NCBI GenBank assembly: GCA_937862675.1
Contig: CALMEC010000458.1
Span: 1-5,104, forward strand
DNA length: 5,104 nucleotides
Source: an uncultured Actinomycetes bacterium
GTDB taxonomy: Bacteria > Actinomycetota > Thermoleophilia > Miltoncostaeales > Miltoncostaeaceae
Direction: 5' to 3'
Shown: piece by piece, positions 4,079 to 5,104 of the stretch
Layout: each line of letters starts with the position of its first letter
Numbering within the stretch: position 1 is the stretch's first letter
Translations under genes and position numbers: made by a program
The notes under the pieces: generated by a model
Database searches by the model: none
Seen by the model: only the letters and a program-made list of their open reading frames with translations
What the model was told of the DNA's origin: nothing

Positions 4079-5104
4079 ATGACGATGCCCATCGGTGACC
4101 GACCTCCCCCCTCCTCCCCGGACCTCCGCGCCGCGACGTTCTCGGAGAGCCCGCCGGACGGGACCGCCACGGTGAGCCCGCAGGACCCGCTGTCACTGGG
4201 CTCATCCGAGGGACTCCGACGGGCGTGGCGCCGGTTCGGGGCACTGGCCACGCTGGTCGCCGTGCTCACGGCGCCCGCGGTGTTCCTCGCCCTGACACGC
4301 CGGTTCGACTGGCCCGCCGGTGCCGCCGTCGTCGTCACGATCCTGGCCGTCATCGCCTTCCGGGGCCTCATGGACATCCTGGCCCATCGGGTCATCCCCC
4401 GTCCGAGCATGTTCGCCGATCCCACCGCATCGCGGTCCGCCGACGCCGCCGGGCGTCGCCGGCTCTGGTTCTGGCGCTTCTGGTACCACCTCGCCGTATG
4501 GACCGCCGGCGTCTACCTGGGCGTCGTCGCGATCATCCTCCTGGCCCAGGTCCTCCAGGACGACATGGATGTCGGCCGGGCGTTCCGTCTGCCCTTCTCC
4601 ACGATCGGCGACGCGTTCGCCGCCCCGGGCTCCACTGCCAGTTGGATCGGGCTGGCGGTCAGCATCCCGATCATCTTCCTGGTCAACACGCTCATCTTCC
4701 TCGGTCCGCTCGCCTACGCCGGCATCCGCCAGATCAACACCTACGAGCCGGGCGACGTGGAGTGGGGCGAACGACTGGAGGACGTCCGCGGCCAGACGCA
4801 GGCCAAGAACGCCGTCACCGAGATCGTGAAGCCGACTGCCGACAACAAGCTGATCATCAACCTGCCCTCGACGGTCGAGATGTCGACGCCCAACGTCTAC
4901 GCCGACCGCATCGAATGGATTTGCCGCAATCTCGACAACCGCGAGAACATGATCATCTCGCTGCATCCGCATAATGACCGTGGAACCGGCGTCGCGACCA
5001 CCGAGCTCGGCCTGATGGCCGGCGCCGACCGCGTCGAGGGCACGCTGTTCGGCAACGGCGAGCGCACCGGCAACGTCGACATCGTCACCCTGGCCCTCAA
5101 CATG
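4079..5104 (+). CDS. Membrane AAA-type (FtsH-like) protein N-terminus running in frame into a LeuA fragment; 3' partial, probably chimeric
   Basis: The frame is open for 342 codons to the window end. Residues 1-48 are a disordered Pro/Ser-rich cytoplasmic stretch. Four helices follow (about 54-72, 81-99, 137-159, 189-212), then YEPGDVEWGERLEDVRGQTQ (222-241). LEDVRGQTQAK resembles the DVAGxxEAKxE segment that opens the AAA module of FtsH-type membrane ATPases, before the Walker A loop. I infer a membrane AAA ATPase related to FtsH, as I recall from Thermoleophilia. No Walker A appears: from about residue 245-252 the sequence becomes the middle of 2-isopropylmalate synthase. Two starts are possible: ATG 4079, or ATG 4085 with AGGA five bases upstream. 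G/C at third codon positions is about 90% on both sides of the switch, so base composition does not reveal it. The gene diverges from cysH across 87 bases. Confidence 0.55.
   Translation, partial: MTMPIGDRPPPSSPDLRAATFSESPPDGTATVSPQDPLSLGSSEGLRRAWRRFGALATLVAVLTAPAVFLALTRRFDWPAGAAVVVTILAVIAFRGLMDILAHRVIPRPSMFADPTASRSADAAGRRRLWFWRFWYHLAVWTAGVYLGVVAIILLAQVLQDDMDVGRAFRLPFSTIGDAFAAPGSTASWIGLAVSIPIIFLVNTLIFLGPLAYAGIRQINTYEPGDVEWGERLEDVRGQTQAKNAVTEIVKPTADNKLIINLPSTVEMSTPNVYADRIEWICRNLDNRENMIISLHPHNDRGTGVATTELGLMAGADRVEGTLFGNGERTGNVDIVTLALNM
4820..5104 (+). other. leuA: Internal fragment of long-type 2-isopropylmalate synthase (LeuA), both ends missing
   Basis: LeuA condenses acetyl-CoA with 2-ketoisovalerate in leucine synthesis. 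The segment, residues 248-342 of the fused frame, contains INLPSTVEMSTPNVYADRIE (260-279), the metal-binding HxHND in SLHPHNDRG (294-302), ELGLMAGADRVEGTLFGNGE (309-328) and RTGNVDIVTLALNM. These are hallmarks of the long LeuA type found in actinobacteria, fungi, some Firmicutes and some proteobacteria, not the short E. coli type. It corresponds to the middle of the catalytic barrel. Roughly the first 240 residues of a normal LeuA are absent, including the early barrel strands with the substrate-binding Arg/Asp. They are replaced by a transmembrane domain. As joined it cannot be a working synthase. I cannot tell which lineage donated it. Confidence 0.85.

Noticed and set aside
3238..4425. Long minus-strand frame of 395 codons
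   Set aside because: It overlaps cysH in a different frame, and its product is low-complexity Arg/Ser-rich. It is a GC-rich shadow of cysH and of the gene at 4079.
4202..4972. Minus-strand frame of 256 codons, very acidic
   Set aside because: It is the antisense shadow of the AAA/LeuA frame. The Asp/Glu/Gly/Arg-rich composition is typical of GC-rich antisense reading.
4225..4974. Plus-strand frame of 249 codons
   Set aside because: It is a frame-shifted reading of the AAA/LeuA gene with an Arg/His/Pro-rich product.
4079..5104. A genuine new fusion of a membrane AAA protein with a leucine biosynthesis enzyme
   Set aside because: The fusion removes the Walker motifs of one partner and the first half of the catalytic barrel of the other, so no functional product is expected. 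A chimera or rearrangement explains it better.
1..5104. CRISPR array, tRNA, rRNA, insertion sequence or attachment site
   Set aside because: I saw no regularly spaced repeats, tRNA-like cloverleaf, rRNA-like stretch, transposase-like protein or terminal inverted repeats on either strand.

Overview
The window is very GC-rich, with strongly G/C-ending codons, tightly overlapping genes and a probable leaderless transcript. Together these suggest a high-GC actinobacterium. The four-helix membrane protein and the membrane AAA-type N-terminus make me think of the Thermoleophilia (Patulibacter/Solirubrobacter-like), but that placement is an impression and no marker gene here fixes it.

Region 1 (1-2076, + strand) is a compact operon in which every gene starts inside the stop codon of the one before (ATGA overlaps). 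It holds the end of a membrane-anchored protein with a His/Asp-rich tail, a small secreted or anchored coiled-coil protein, an ApbE-type FAD:protein FMN transferase without a signal peptide, and a five-helix ferric-reductase-like haem membrane protein. This looks like a transmembrane electron-transfer module with its own flavinylation enzyme. The expected flavoprotein partner is not in view and may lie upstream of base 1.

Region 2 (2077-3265, + strand) holds a small secreted four-cysteine protein of unknown function, a 236-base gap with a long imperfect hairpin, and a four-helix membrane protein of unknown function.

Region 3 (3281-3991, - strand) is a complete assimilatory APS/PAPS reductase (cysH) of the two-cysteine-pair, iron-sulfur type. 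It converges on region 2 across only 15 bases that contain a perfect inverted repeat, and it appears to be transcribed as a leaderless mRNA.

Region 4 (4079-5104, + strand) diverges from cysH across 87 bases. It begins as a four-helix membrane protein entering an FtsH-like AAA domain. At about 4811-4834 it switches in frame to the middle of a long-type 2-isopropylmalate synthase (LeuA) and runs off the window. Neither half can work as joined, so an assembly or template-switch chimera is the likeliest explanation. The last ~270 bases should not be trusted as belonging to this genome.
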